Origin: an uncultured Prevotellaceae bacterium
GTDB lineage: Bacteria; Bacteroidota; Bacteroidia; Bacteroidales; Bacteroidaceae
Reading direction: 5' to 3'
Assembly: GCA_900314715.1 (NCBI GenBank)
Contig: OMWI01000040.1
Coordinates: 1 to 32,595, forward strand
Length of the DNA: 32,595 nucleotides
Shown: positions 16,558-24,160 of the stretch, in pieces
Layout of the letters: every line of letters starts with the position of its first letter
Numbering within the stretch: position 1 is the stretch's first letter
Translations under genes and position numbers: made by a program
The notes under the pieces: model-generated
Databases searched by the model: none
Told to the model about the DNA's origin: nothing
The model's input: the letters and a program-made list of their open reading frames with translations, nothing else

Positions 16558-18612
16558 ATGATTACAACCCCTATTGAACAGCTGGCCTCACTTCGAGTTG
16601 GCACGGTGGAATTTATATCGCCAGACAGGATAGAAGTATTACTTGACATAGAATCGCCTGACAGTGTAGCTCTTACCCCAGGGACTCCACGTAGTTTTCC
16701 ACGTATAAATGGATACGTGATGATTCCCGTTGACTTGGGTTTTGTGGTAGGACAAGTTTCATGGATAACAATACAACGCTCCCCGTATCCTAAGCGTAGC
16801 GGTTTTCAAGACTTTGGCTTGATAGATCTGCCTTTCCCACTGCGAAAAATGGAATTGCAGCCATTAGGAACACTTGTGGCAACAGAAAACGGCTATAAGT
16901 TTAAACGCGGAATGGAAACTTTCCCATCGGTAGGAGATATTGTAATCCTGCCAATGGAGGAACAGTTGAAATCTATCATTGAATCAGGAGAGAACCGAAG
17001 GGTGTATATTGGTACTAGTCCACTTATGGGTAATGCCAAGGTGATGATAGATCCTGACAGGTTGTTTGGACGACATCTTGCCGTTTTGGGTAACACGGGT
17101 AGCGGAAAATCATGCTCGGTTGCAGGCCTTATCAGATGGTCGCTTGAAAGTGCAGAAAAGCAAAAAACAAATAATCAAGATTCCGTCAATAGCCGCTTTA
17201 TAGTATTAGATCCAAATGGAGAATATAGCAAGGCATTTGAAGATAAGGTGGATGCAAATATCTACACCGTTAATGTAGAAGAAGGAGATGGGAGGAAACA
17301 ATTGCAAGTTCCACTTTGGTTTTGGAATACCGATGAATGGTGTGGCTTTACCAAAGCATCTCCCAAGACACATAGAACAACAATCGTTCATGCGTTGAAG
17401 TCTGTAAGAAGTGGTAATATTTTTGAAACGGTCTCCAAACAAAGCGACTTGGCAAGTTACGTAAGGACTGTAATTGATACTATTGAGGTTAATAAGGCTG
17501 CAGGTAATCCGTGGGGTAAATTCCCACTTTCTAAGAACTTCCATCAGTCTGTTGAGAAATGGGCAGTGGGTATAGAAAGTGCTGATGAATATTCTGAAGA
17601 ATTGCAGGAGGCTATTCAAGCTTTCTCAACAAAAGCTCAAGGGCTAATAGCTGCTCGAAATGGCAATTATCCTCATTATGATTACACAAAGGTTGAGGTT
17701 GATAGTTTAATTACACTATTGAAAGACGTGTTTCTGAAAGCGGGCGGTAAAGAAGAAGAGTTTTTGCCAACTGATGAAGATAGTCCAATTCCTTTTACGG
17801 GGGAAAATTTTGTGCGTTCAATCGAGGCTAATGCGGAAATACTGAATACCACAGAATATGTAGTTTCTTTAATGCCTCGAATCAAAACCTTGTTGTCAGA
17901 TGTTCGAGTCAAAAAAGTTATTGACAACGAGAATCAGAATCTGAGTGAGTGGTTGAATAATTATATAGGTTCAAATAACAAGGAGTCACTGACTATTATT
18001 GATCTTTCGTTACTGCCCTCTGATGTTACAAGTATTGTGACTGCTGTGATTGCTCGTATGGTGTTTGAAGCTCAACAACGTTACCTCAAATTAAACAAGC
18101 AGTGCTTACCTACTGTAATGGTTATGGAAGAAGCTCACTATTTCGTTAAACGTTATAATGACGATGCAGAAAATACAGGCCCTACTACACAATGCTGTAA
18201 GGTGTTTGAGAAGATAGCAAGAGAAGGACGAAAGTTTGGTCTGGGATTAGTGCTCTCTTCGCAAAGACCTTCAGAATTATCTCCAACCGTTCTTTCTCAA
18301 TGCAATTCGTTCTTGTTGCACCGAATATCAAATGATCGTGATCAAGAGTTGGTACATCGTTTATTGCCTGACAATATGAGAGGTGTTCTACGTGAGATGC
18401 CATCACTTCCATCCCAATATGCAGTTCTGTTGGGTTGGGCATCAGAATTACCTGTCATGGTGAAGATGAGAACACTGCCTAAATCACAATGTCCACAATC
18501 TGATGACCCTGATTATTGGAATGTTTGGACGGGATATAGCGAACGTCAAATAAACTGGAATCAAATTGCTGATGAGTGGCAGAATAAGAAAGAAGATAAT
18601 CCAACAGAATGA
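16558..18612 (+). CDS. herA: HerA-type ATPase/helicase (DUF87) of the SIR2-HerA pair
   Basis: 684 aa. An N-terminal HAS-barrel-like beta region (1-160) comes first, then Walker A LGNTGSGKS (177-185) and a strand FIVLDPNGEY near 217-226. A helical insert follows, then Walker B VMVMEEAHYF (near 520-529) and LSSQRPSEL with an Arg-finger-like residue further on. HerA proteins form hexameric rings that translocate DNA. In defence pairs the ring binds SIR2 subunits and gates NADase or nuclease activity. Length and motif order are normal and both catalytic Glu residues after the Walker B strand are kept. Confidence 0.9.
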   Translation: MITTPIEQLASLRVGTVEFISPDRIEVLLDIESPDSVALTPGTPRSFPRINGYVMIPVDLGFVVGQVSWITIQRSPYPKRSGFQDFGLIDLPFPLRKMELQPLGTLVATENGYKFKRGMETFPSVGDIVILPMEEQLKSIIESGENRRVYIGTSPLMGNAKVMIDPDRLFGRHLAVLGNTGSGKSCSVAGLIRWSLESAEKQKTNNQDSVNSRFIVLDPNGEYSKAFEDKVDANIYTVNVEEGDGRKQLQVPLWFWNTDEWCGFTKASPKTHRTTIVHALKSVRSGNIFETVSKQSDLASYVRTVIDTIEVNKAAGNPWGKFPLSKNFHQSVEKWAVGIESADEYSEELQEAIQAFSTKAQGLIAARNGNYPHYDYTKVEVDSLITLLKDVFLKAGGKEEEFLPTDEDSPIPFTGENFVRSIEANAEILNTTEYVVSLMPRIKTLLSDVRVKKVIDNENQNLSEWLNNYIGSNNKESLTIIDLSLLPSDVTSIVTAVIARMVFEAQQRYLKLNKQCLPTVMVMEEAHYFVKRYNDDAENTGPTTQCCKVFEKIAREGRKFGLGLVLSSQRPSELSPTVLSQCNSFLLHRISNDRDQELVHRLLPDNMRGVLREMPSLPSQYAVLLGWASELPVMVKMRTLPKSQCPQSDDPDYWNVWTGYSERQINWNQIADEWQNKKEDNPTE

Positions 18613-18660
18613 TAGTTTGAAATAAAGATGATCTTGTGTACTCACAAATAAGAGAGAACA

Positions 18661-18873
18661 ATGACATACCAACCAAACAAACAATTCAACACCTACAAGG
18701 AGGGGCTGGACCTGGAGTTCCTGCGGGAATACTGTATGGAGCACGGGGAACTGCGTACGTTCGAGCGGGGCGAGACGTTGGAGGATGCAGGCGAGCCTGC
18801 GCAGTGGGTAGCATTCATGGAGCGCAGATGCTTCAAATACGTGACGCGTAGCTACAGCAAGGCTGGCACCTGA
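18661..18873 (+). pseudogene. Crp/Fnr-family regulator, N-terminal fragment (copy 1)
   Basis: 70 codons. EFLREYCMEHGELRTFERGE and EPAQWVAFMERRCFKYVTRS match the N-terminal start of the cyclic-nucleotide-binding-like domain of Bacteroidales Crp/Fnr regulators. It then stops at TGA (18871-18873); the rest of the sensor domain and the HTH are missing. It looks richer in G+C than the flanking genes. Its 22-bp segment at 18682-18703 is identical to the second fragment at 21953-21974. Confidence 0.75.
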
Positions 18874-18936
18874 ACACATCAATGGCAAAGTTTTTGATGG
18901 CCATAAGCATCCGTTGAAACACCAATTCAAATCAAC

Positions 18937-19848
18937 TTAAAGGACATTTGCGATTTCGTCTCTATTCAAAAATTTGAATATCGTATGAGGATACAACTTA
19001 TAATGTTTCCTATCCAATAAGAACGTCGGATCTATATTTTCCAAAAAATGCGTTTTATCAAGTAGCTCTCTAAAATAATAATGACCTTCCTTGTTTTTGC
19101 CATATTTCGAAATGGCATCATAGAAAATCAAACAAAGTTCCTCGTTCGATAATTGGGCTTGAAGAAGATTCAAATATTTGTCTCTCAATTTAATATCATT
19201 CTTGTTATATTCATCGTCAATTACAAACTTAATTGTATTGAAAATATATCTATACATATATCCAATATTACAATTGACAGACTCTATATAGCTTTCATAT
19301 TCTGCTGCCAACAATCCTTGTAACTGTTCAATGGAAGCAATGTTGGCGCTAACTGGAACAAATGAAGATGTAAATTCGGCCAAATTGCTGTCCGAAACGA
19401 GATGATTTCTATACGATTCTCTGAAGTGATTATAATATTCAATCAGATTTCTAGCAGTAGTATGATTATAGTTTGAACTAATATTTGCATTGACGGTATC
19501 CTGTACCTGTTTGAGCATTCCTAAAATGTTGAAATAGGTGGTTTCAAAACGTGCTTTATCACTTTGCTCTTTGGTTACGCGAAGTTGTTCTCTTTGTTCC
19601 CTGAATGTTATGAATAAGAATAATGTGGCTGTAAAAGTAAAGATGATTCCTATAGTTCCCCACAAGAAATCGCCTATATTATTAGATAATTGTTCATACA
19701 CATTATCACTAATAAATGCCCAAGAGTAACCACAGAACTGCCATTGTTTAAAAACAACATATGAATAGAAGCCCCATAATATAACTCCTATAATAATACT
19801 TGCTAAAGCAATCTTTGTCAATAATTCTTTCATGTCTCTAACTAACAT
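18937..19848 (-). CDS. Membrane putAbiC-family protein (putative phage abortive infection)
   Basis: 303 aa. Two transmembrane helices (about 10-30 and 60-82), then the soluble part beginning TFREQREQLRVTKEQSDKARFETTYFNILG, the signature of putAbiC proteins. A helical domain follows (about 110-300) with YRYIFNTIKFVID and KYLNLLQAQLSNEELCLIFYD. The family is associated with abortive infection, but its biochemical action is unknown; the two helices suggest an inner-membrane effector or membrane-tethered domain. The start region overlaps the 3' end of the gene upstream by 11 bp, so the two are translationally coupled. The start used (M-L-V-R-D-M) could instead be the Met six codons on, which would remove the overlap. 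Confidence 0.8.
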   Translation of the reverse strand: MLVRDMKELLTKIALASIIIGVILWGFYSYVVFKQWQFCGYSWAFISDNVYEQLSNNIGDFLWGTIGIIFTFTATLFLFITFREQREQLRVTKEQSDKARFETTYFNILGMLKQVQDTVNANISSNYNHTTARNLIEYYNHFRESYRNHLVSDSNLAEFTSSFVPVSANIASIEQLQGLLAAEYESYIESVNCNIGYMYRYIFNTIKFVIDDEYNKNDIKLRDKYLNLLQAQLSNEELCLIFYDAISKYGKNKEGHYYFRELLDKTHFLENIDPTFLLDRKHYKLYPHTIFKFLNRDEIANVL

Positions 19849-20842
19849 TGAATTGTTGCTGTATGAAACTTATCAGCTCGTTGGCTTTATCGTCAACATA
19901 CGAAAATGTAGGATACCTGTTCGATCCAAGAACTGCATCTGTAGAAATATCCATACTCATGCCTAAAGATTGAACATCTTGTAATGAAAGGATCTTGTCC
20001 TGTCCGTCAATTTTTACGGTTACTGCAATATCACTACAAGTTAGGTCTTCTTCTATCACATAGAGTGTATTGGTTTCATTTCTCTTATTTCTAATCCAAT
20101 TTAGAAACTCAGAAATACGCATATATTGATTAATTCCAATGTTATATGTCACAGTCGTAGAGATACCTTCACCGTTTATTGTATTACCAGATATTCTTGA
20201 AATGCTAAGATCGTCTTTAGTAACCTTACGCAATTCTATCTTTTTTGCTTCATATCTAAGAGTTTGCATCTTACGTTGGACTAATGCATCTATTGATAGA
20301 GGAACTATTCTTAGAGTATATCGTCCGTCGCTTGGACTTGCTTGATAAAACTTAAGAATCGCATTATTCAATACTGTCATTATTCCGTAATTACTAATTC
20401 TTTCAATCAATAGGAAACCAATATTTGAGTTCTCTGGAATATAGAACATGAAATAGAATGGCTTCATCAACGCCTCTCCAGCACCTTTTTGAAATTTTAG
20501 CTCGCCTGTTGATATATCAACCCCATCTTCTTGAGTACCATAATCGCCTGATTCAATTATACCAGACAAGTAACGACCTCTTCTGTATAAATGATATGTG
20601 CCGTCAGGCTTACGTGAAAGTCTATAAGCGTTACCTTGTTGCGCATTGGGTTCAGCATCTATATTGACTGGAACATATTGATCGCCACGTTCTACATCTT
20701 GTTTCCATGATGTTATCATAGCGTCCATATACTCCAAAAAATCTTGTCCATTGTTGAAGTCTGATAGAACTTGTTTGTCATTCTTGTTTCCATGTGTATG
20801 GATTGTGATTGCGTAAACCGCCAATGAAAATGTTTTAGCCAT
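19838..20842 (-). CDS. Uncharacterised protein coupled to putAbiC
   Basis: 334 aa from the start MAKTFSLAVYAITIH; an upstream in-frame ATG (20887) would add 15 Asn/Lys-rich residues and is less likely. No signal peptide or membrane helix. The sequence looks alpha/beta: an N-terminal strand region, LSRKPDGTYHLYRRGRYLSG (about 75-95), a hydrophobic core FYFMFYIPENSNIGFLLIERI (about 129-149), and a Lys/Arg-rich middle with LRYEAKKIELRKVTKDDL. I do not recognise the family. Context, in a defence island and overlapping a membrane abortive-infection gene, suggests a cytosolic sensor or regulator for that protein, an arrangement reminiscent of lambda RexA/RexB; that parallel is inference only. Confidence 0.7.
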   Translation of the reverse strand: MAKTFSLAVYAITIHTHGNKNDKQVLSDFNNGQDFLEYMDAMITSWKQDVERGDQYVPVNIDAEPNAQQGNAYRLSRKPDGTYHLYRRGRYLSGIIESGDYGTQEDGVDISTGELKFQKGAGEALMKPFYFMFYIPENSNIGFLLIERISNYGIMTVLNNAILKFYQASPSDGRYTLRIVPLSIDALVQRKMQTLRYEAKKIELRKVTKDDLSISRISGNTINGEGISTTVTYNIGINQYMRISEFLNWIRNKRNETNTLYVIEEDLTCSDIAVTVKIDGQDKILSLQDVQSLGMSMDISTDAVLGSNRYPTFSYVDDKANELISFIQQQFNVS

Positions 20843-20908
20843 AAAAATATTTTTGTTTTTTAATATCACCGTTGTATCGTTCTGCACAGGCAGTCATTTG
20901 TAATGAGG

Positions 20909-20938
20909 AAAAAACTGAGGGCTTATTTCATCCCTCAG
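20909..20938 (-). terminator. Terminator after the 76-codon minus-strand gene
   Basis: On the minus strand, a 7-bp perfect stem (CTGAGGG/CCCTCAG, plus 20932-20938 and 20915-20921) with a 10-nt loop is followed by six T (plus 20909-20914). It lies 9 bp after the stop of the gene at 20948, and before the 334-aa gene, so the two minus-strand units are transcribed separately. Confidence 0.75.
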
Positions 20939-20947
20939 CCGGCCGAT

Positions 20948-21178
20948 TCAGCCTTTGATTATCTGTTTGACGTAGTGGTATATTGTTCTAATATCATCAG
21001 GAACTGGTATCATTTCCATTATATCTGGCTTGCCAACATATAACTACCCACCTACATAAAGTAGATGCAATATTGAACATACAAACTTCGCAGAGTCTTC
21101 AAAGCTCTGCCCTTTCACTCTTTGAGCTAGTTGGGCAAACATGTGCCCAATCTAGCATAAAAACGTTTTTGTTTTCAT
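20948..21178 (-). pseudogene. Small gene of 76 codons with two in-frame TAG codons
   Basis: Reading the minus strand from ATG (21176-21178) gives one frame to TGA (20948-20950), interrupted only by TAG at codon 9 (21152-21154) and codon 45 (21044-21046). The uninterrupted pieces look like real protein: MFAQLAQRVKGQSFEDSAKF in the middle and LYVGKPDIMEMIPVPDDIRT near the end. An AT-rich leader of the local type precedes the ATG, and a rho-independent terminator follows 9 bp after the stop. I do not recognise the family. It lies 67 bp after the AlbA-HTH gene in the same direction and is probably in its transcript. Either a gene killed by two amber mutations or one that needs amber readthrough. 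Confidence 0.5.
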
Positions 21179-21245
21179 AATTAAACTAATTTATTTTTAT
21201 TCCTGCAACCTATGTCCCGCAGTAAGGACTTCATGAAAATCTCCT

Positions 21246-21752
21246 TCAACTTTCCACCCATCCGCCCAGCTCTTGCTGTCTATCCAGAGACTTCAATCTA
21301 TTTTCTGTAACAAAGGATACGGCTTTAATGTTAACATGTTTTTTAGAAGCTGCGTACATCATCCACGCCCCATCATTGTCTTTGCCTTCATGTTTCAGAA
21401 CACCTTTCTTCTGCATTGTAGAGAGGTCGCGTTCGATGGTACGTTGGCTCACCGACAAAGTATCCGACATTTGTCGGCCGGTGATTGTCGGAGATTCTTT
21501 GATGAGATTGAGGATTTTCTGCTGACGCTCAATGAGTTTCGTCTCCGACATGTCTCCGTCATGATCTCCGACATTGGGAGTGTCGGTGGAAGCGAAGATG
21601 ATCCCGTCATTATCAATACCAAAGAAAATGGAACCACCCAAGCCATTGGCAAAGGCACTTACGCTCTTCAACCAACTCTTAGGTTTCTTCTCTTCAAGCA
21701 TCACCTTGAAGTCGTATGCTGTACATTCTGCTATCAGAGTCTTTAATTCCAT
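21246..21752 (-). pseudogene. AlbA_2/Schlafen-type ATP-binding regulator with internal deletion
   Basis: 168 aa in one intact frame. Residues 1-55 are the start of an AlbA_2 (Schlafen AlbA) domain: EEKKPKSWLKSVSAFANGLGGSIFFGIDNDG. Residues about 75-130 are the C-terminal winged helix of the same family: QQKILNLIKESPTITGRQMS then LSVSQRTIERDLSTMQKKGVLK. The roughly 300 residues normally between them, covering most of AlbA_2 and the HATPase_c_4-like part, are absent. The DNA-binding module could still function, so a small regulator is possible. A -7 box (minus TACTTTTG, plus 21779-21786) lies 27 bp before the ATG. Confidence 0.7.
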
Positions 21753-21778
21753 TTTATATGAATTCTCTTTTTACCTTG

Positions 21779-21786
21779 CAAAAGTA
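21779..21786 (-). promoter_or_regulatory. -7 box of the AlbA-HTH gene
   Basis: TACTTTTG on the minus strand fits TAnnTTTG at a normal distance from the start codon. No clear -33 element. Confidence 0.5.
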
Positions 21787-21902
21787 CTCATTTTTATCGA
21801 AAGTAAAGCATCAGTTTACGGTTTCGCGCGTAATTTTAGCAAATTTAGTCTAAAACAAGGCTGTGGTATAACAAATAGAAACGCTTTGTGCTGAAAAATG
21901 AC

Positions 21903-21910
21903 TACCTTTG
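21903..21910 (+). promoter_or_regulatory. -7 box before Crp/Fnr fragment 2
   Basis: TACCTTTG fits the -7 consensus, 27 bp before the ATG at 21938. The nearest TTTG (21885-21888) is too close for a -33 element. Confidence 0.45.
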
Positions 21911-21937
21911 TACCCGTGAATCAGATAACTGGCGAAT

Positions 21938-22091
21938 ATGACAACGAACAAGCAATTCAACACCTACAAGGAGGTGCTGGCTCTGGAGTTCTTCGATTAG
22001 CGAAGCGACTACGTCGATTACCTGCGGGAATACTGCATGAAGCACGGGGAGAGGTACGTGATAGAGCGAACCGACCTACTTCACGGCCATT
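21938..22091 (+). pseudogene. Crp/Fnr-family regulator, N-terminal fragment (copy 2)
   Basis: Starts M-T-T-N-K-Q-F-N-T-Y-K-E. After TTC-GAT comes an in-frame TAG (21995-21997), and the frame continues RSDYVDYLREYCMKHGERYV before running into the convergent TPR gene. The protein parallels copy 1 but has about 28 extra bases in the middle. It keeps a promoter -7 box. The 3' part of the gene is missing, cut at or near the end of the TPR gene. Confidence 0.65.
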
Positions 22092-23744
22092 TCACTTATC
22101 TCCCTGTACCCATTCCATCTTCTTTACCCACCGCCAGACGGTGACGTGGGGAATGTCGGTTAGGTTTTCTATCTGCGTATTGGTAAGGCCGATGCTCAGA
22201 AGGTAGCAGACTTGTTGCTGTTGCTCTGTGAATTTGCCGAGATGTCGGGCTAATCGTTCCGTCAGGTCGGGCTGCAACTCGTCAACGGCATGGAAGAAAC
22301 GCTGCCAGTCGCTTTTCGACATACGGTGTTTGCCATACGAGGCTTGGCGGATAGCCTCAATAACGTCCTCGGCTCGTTCTTCCAGTTCGGACTTATGCAA
22401 CAAGGCAATAAACCGTTTGTTCTCCTCCAATTTCTCCTCCAGCAGTTGTTCCTTGTGCTTGATTTCGTCTCGATAGTCGTCTATCTCCGCATTGATGTCT
22501 TGTAGTCTGTCTTTCATCTTGTCACGCTCTGCCTTCGTATCGGTCAGTTCGTTCGAAAGATTCAGCACGTCCTCCAGATGCTTGTTTCTCCGCCGCTGGT
22601 AGTAGACCGCCCCGCCAAGCACTGCACAGATAGCGAGTACGATAGCCGCCCACGCCATATTGCGACTTCGTTGTGCTACCTCCACGATGCGACGTTCTTC
22701 CTCCACGTCTCGCTGATACTTATACTGGTTGTTTACCGTCGCAGCCAGTTCTTGTCGTTTACCCAGGTCTATGGAGTCGCTTATCTGAATGTACAAATCA
22801 GCAAATTTGTCTGCTTCAGTCAAATATCTTTTCTCATGATAGATGTGAAAGAGTGCTTTTGCAGCGTCATACATCCGAAAGAGGTCTGTACCGTTTTCCA
22901 ATATCCGCTTATGGGCACGAATAGCATCATCTGTTTTTCCCATCAATTCGTAATACTCAGCGTAGGCAGCCAATTTGCCGTCATACTCATCTGGCACTTT
23001 TTGCTGCTCCACCATCGACAGACACTTCGTGGCATTCACGCTGTCATTCAGGTAAGCAAAATGGAAAAGCAGCGAACATAGTATCTCGGTGTCCTCCTTT
23101 AGTTTGGAATTAGCAACAATTGTATCGAGCGTCTCTACAAAGACCCTATGTGCCTGCTCCAGACTGTCAAGAACCTCCAATGTCATACCCAGATGCATCA
23201 GGCAAGTCAACTCCGTTTTTCCTATCTTCTTTGATTGCCGATACTCTTTCAGTGCATATATGTGGGCGTTCTGATAGTCCTGCACATTATATAACAGATA
23301 CCACAAATTAGAGTAAGTGTTCCTCAACATTATCTCATCGTGGTCATGGCTGTTTGTTGCTATCTCTTTAGTTTTAAGAAAATGACTTAAGCTACTGGGC
23401 GTATCTTGCAGGTCACGATACACGCTTCCCGCATAGAAATGTGCCTCCTGCATATCATTCCCCTTCCCGTGCTTGTCGAAATAACGGGTTAAGACCTTCG
23501 CCACACTGTCGGATGTTGCCACAATGTCTGCCTTATCCTTCAATCGAATATCGAGCAGGGCAAATCTCATCTGCACGTATTCCGACTCATGCTTCATGTT
23601 GCCCCGGATGGAGTCAAGCATCAACATAGCCTGTTCAGGGTCATTGTCGCCAATGCCCTTTATGCGTTCAATCGTCTTCAGTGCATCACTATCCCCACAG
23701 GAGACAAATGCAGTTACCATCAAAATCATCAGAATCTTATTCAT
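22092..23744 (-). CDS. TPR lipoprotein-type membrane regulator with C-terminal HTH
   Basis: 550 aa. Lipobox FVSC with Cys16 after a hydrophobic N-terminus. TPR-like helical repeats cover about 30-330. One transmembrane helix lies at 363-382, then a long coiled coil (about 388-448), and a C-terminal helix-turn-helix domain (about 506-545) with QQQVCYLLSIGLTNTQIENL and HVTVWRWVKK. The layout puts TPRs outside the inner membrane and the HTH in the cytoplasm, a one-protein signal-to-DNA regulator found in Bacteroidales, often beside peptide export loci. It is divergent from the OMP/C39 gene cluster and is its likely regulator. Confidence 0.85.
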   Translation of the reverse strand: MNKILMILMVTAFVSCGDSDALKTIERIKGIGDNDPEQAMLMLDSIRGNMKHESEYVQMRFALLDIRLKDKADIVATSDSVAKVLTRYFDKHGKGNDMQEAHFYAGSVYRDLQDTPSSLSHFLKTKEIATNSHDHDEIMLRNTYSNLWYLLYNVQDYQNAHIYALKEYRQSKKIGKTELTCLMHLGMTLEVLDSLEQAHRVFVETLDTIVANSKLKEDTEILCSLLFHFAYLNDSVNATKCLSMVEQQKVPDEYDGKLAAYAEYYELMGKTDDAIRAHKRILENGTDLFRMYDAAKALFHIYHEKRYLTEADKFADLYIQISDSIDLGKRQELAATVNNQYKYQRDVEEERRIVEVAQRSRNMAWAAIVLAICAVLGGAVYYQRRRNKHLEDVLNLSNELTDTKAERDKMKDRLQDINAEIDDYRDEIKHKEQLLEEKLEENKRFIALLHKSELEERAEDVIEAIRQASYGKHRMSKSDWQRFFHAVDELQPDLTERLARHLGKFTEQQQQVCYLLSIGLTNTQIENLTDIPHVTVWRWVKKMEWVQGDK

Positions 23745-23776
23745 GTCTTTTGGCTTGTTTCATCTTAAATCAGGTA

Positions 23777-23784
23777 CAAAGTTA
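23777..23784 (-). promoter_or_regulatory. -7 box of the TPR regulator
   Basis: TAACTTTG on the minus strand, about 32 bp before the ATG, followed by GTACC. The 11-bp AACTTTGTACC at this promoter recurs in the opposite direction at 23881-23891. Confidence 0.6.
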
Positions 23785-23880
23785 CGCAATTATCGATAAA
23801 TAAAGGGAAACGTGCCAATTTCTTTGCGAAGTGAAACGAAGTGGAATGGAAATTTCTAGCCTAACTGCTTTTTTATGACA

Positions 23881-23891
23881 AACTTTGTACC
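23881..23891 (+). promoter_or_regulatory. Shared AACTTTGTACC element before the divergent cluster
   Basis: Identical to the inverted copy at 23773-23783. The pair is about 97 bp apart, in the divergent intergenic region, and may be the promoter core or a regulator site of the plus-strand cluster. Confidence 0.4.
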
Positions 23892-23917
23892 CAGAAATTC
23901 GTAATATAAGCAAAGTA

Positions 23918-24043
23918 ATGAACAGAAGACAACTCACACCATCGTCCTTTGCCTTACCGCTATGACGGCATGGGCGCAAACAGATTATTATTGGTTGAGT
24001 GGCCGCGTACATGATAATTTCACAGATGCTGGAGTTAACATTA
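23918..24043 (+). pseudogene. N-terminal remnant of an outer-membrane protein gene
   Basis: ATG at 23918 begins M-N-R-R-Q-L, and after a +1 shift the frame reads HTIVLCLTAMTAWAQTDYYW then LSGRVHDNFTDAGVN. This is a signal peptide with an AQ cleavage site, followed by the start of a carboxypeptidase-regulatory-like domain seen in Bacteroidota beta-barrel proteins. The similarity ends at about 24043, and a RiPP-type leader follows. A separate gene start, broken and deleted. Confidence 0.55.
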
Positions 24044-24064
24044 TTAATTTAAAATTTGTTCAAA

Positions 24065-24142
24065 ATGAAACAAATCAAAAAAATTGCCTTAAAAAAGGCA
24101 AAGATCCTCAGCGAGGAGGAAATGAAGCATCTTTTGGGATGC
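24065..24142 (+). pseudogene. RiPP/bacteriocin-type precursor leader, fused to the next gene
   Basis: 26 codons starting MKQIKKIALKKAKILSEEEM and ending H-L-L-G-C. Lys-rich start, LSEEEM and a double-glycine-like end are typical of Bacteroidales GG-leader natural-product precursors, which C39 peptidase transporters cleave after GG. Here the second Gly is Cys and no core peptide follows; within a few codons the frame runs into the outer-membrane protein. A C39 peptidase gene lies in the same cluster, which supports the identification. Confidence 0.65.
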
Positions 24143-24160
24143 GCCAATAGCAATACTTTG

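Noticed and set aside
18875-18939. Possible 3' end of a transposase after Crp/Fnr fragment 1
   Set aside because: A short frame rich in His and Lys is open there, but it is too short to identify and matches no transposase motif I can name.
21090-21156. Two hairpins (GCAGAG/CTCTGC and TTGGGCA/TGCCCAA) as regulatory RNA
   Set aside because: They fall inside the minus-strand 76-codon gene and are better explained as coding sequence.
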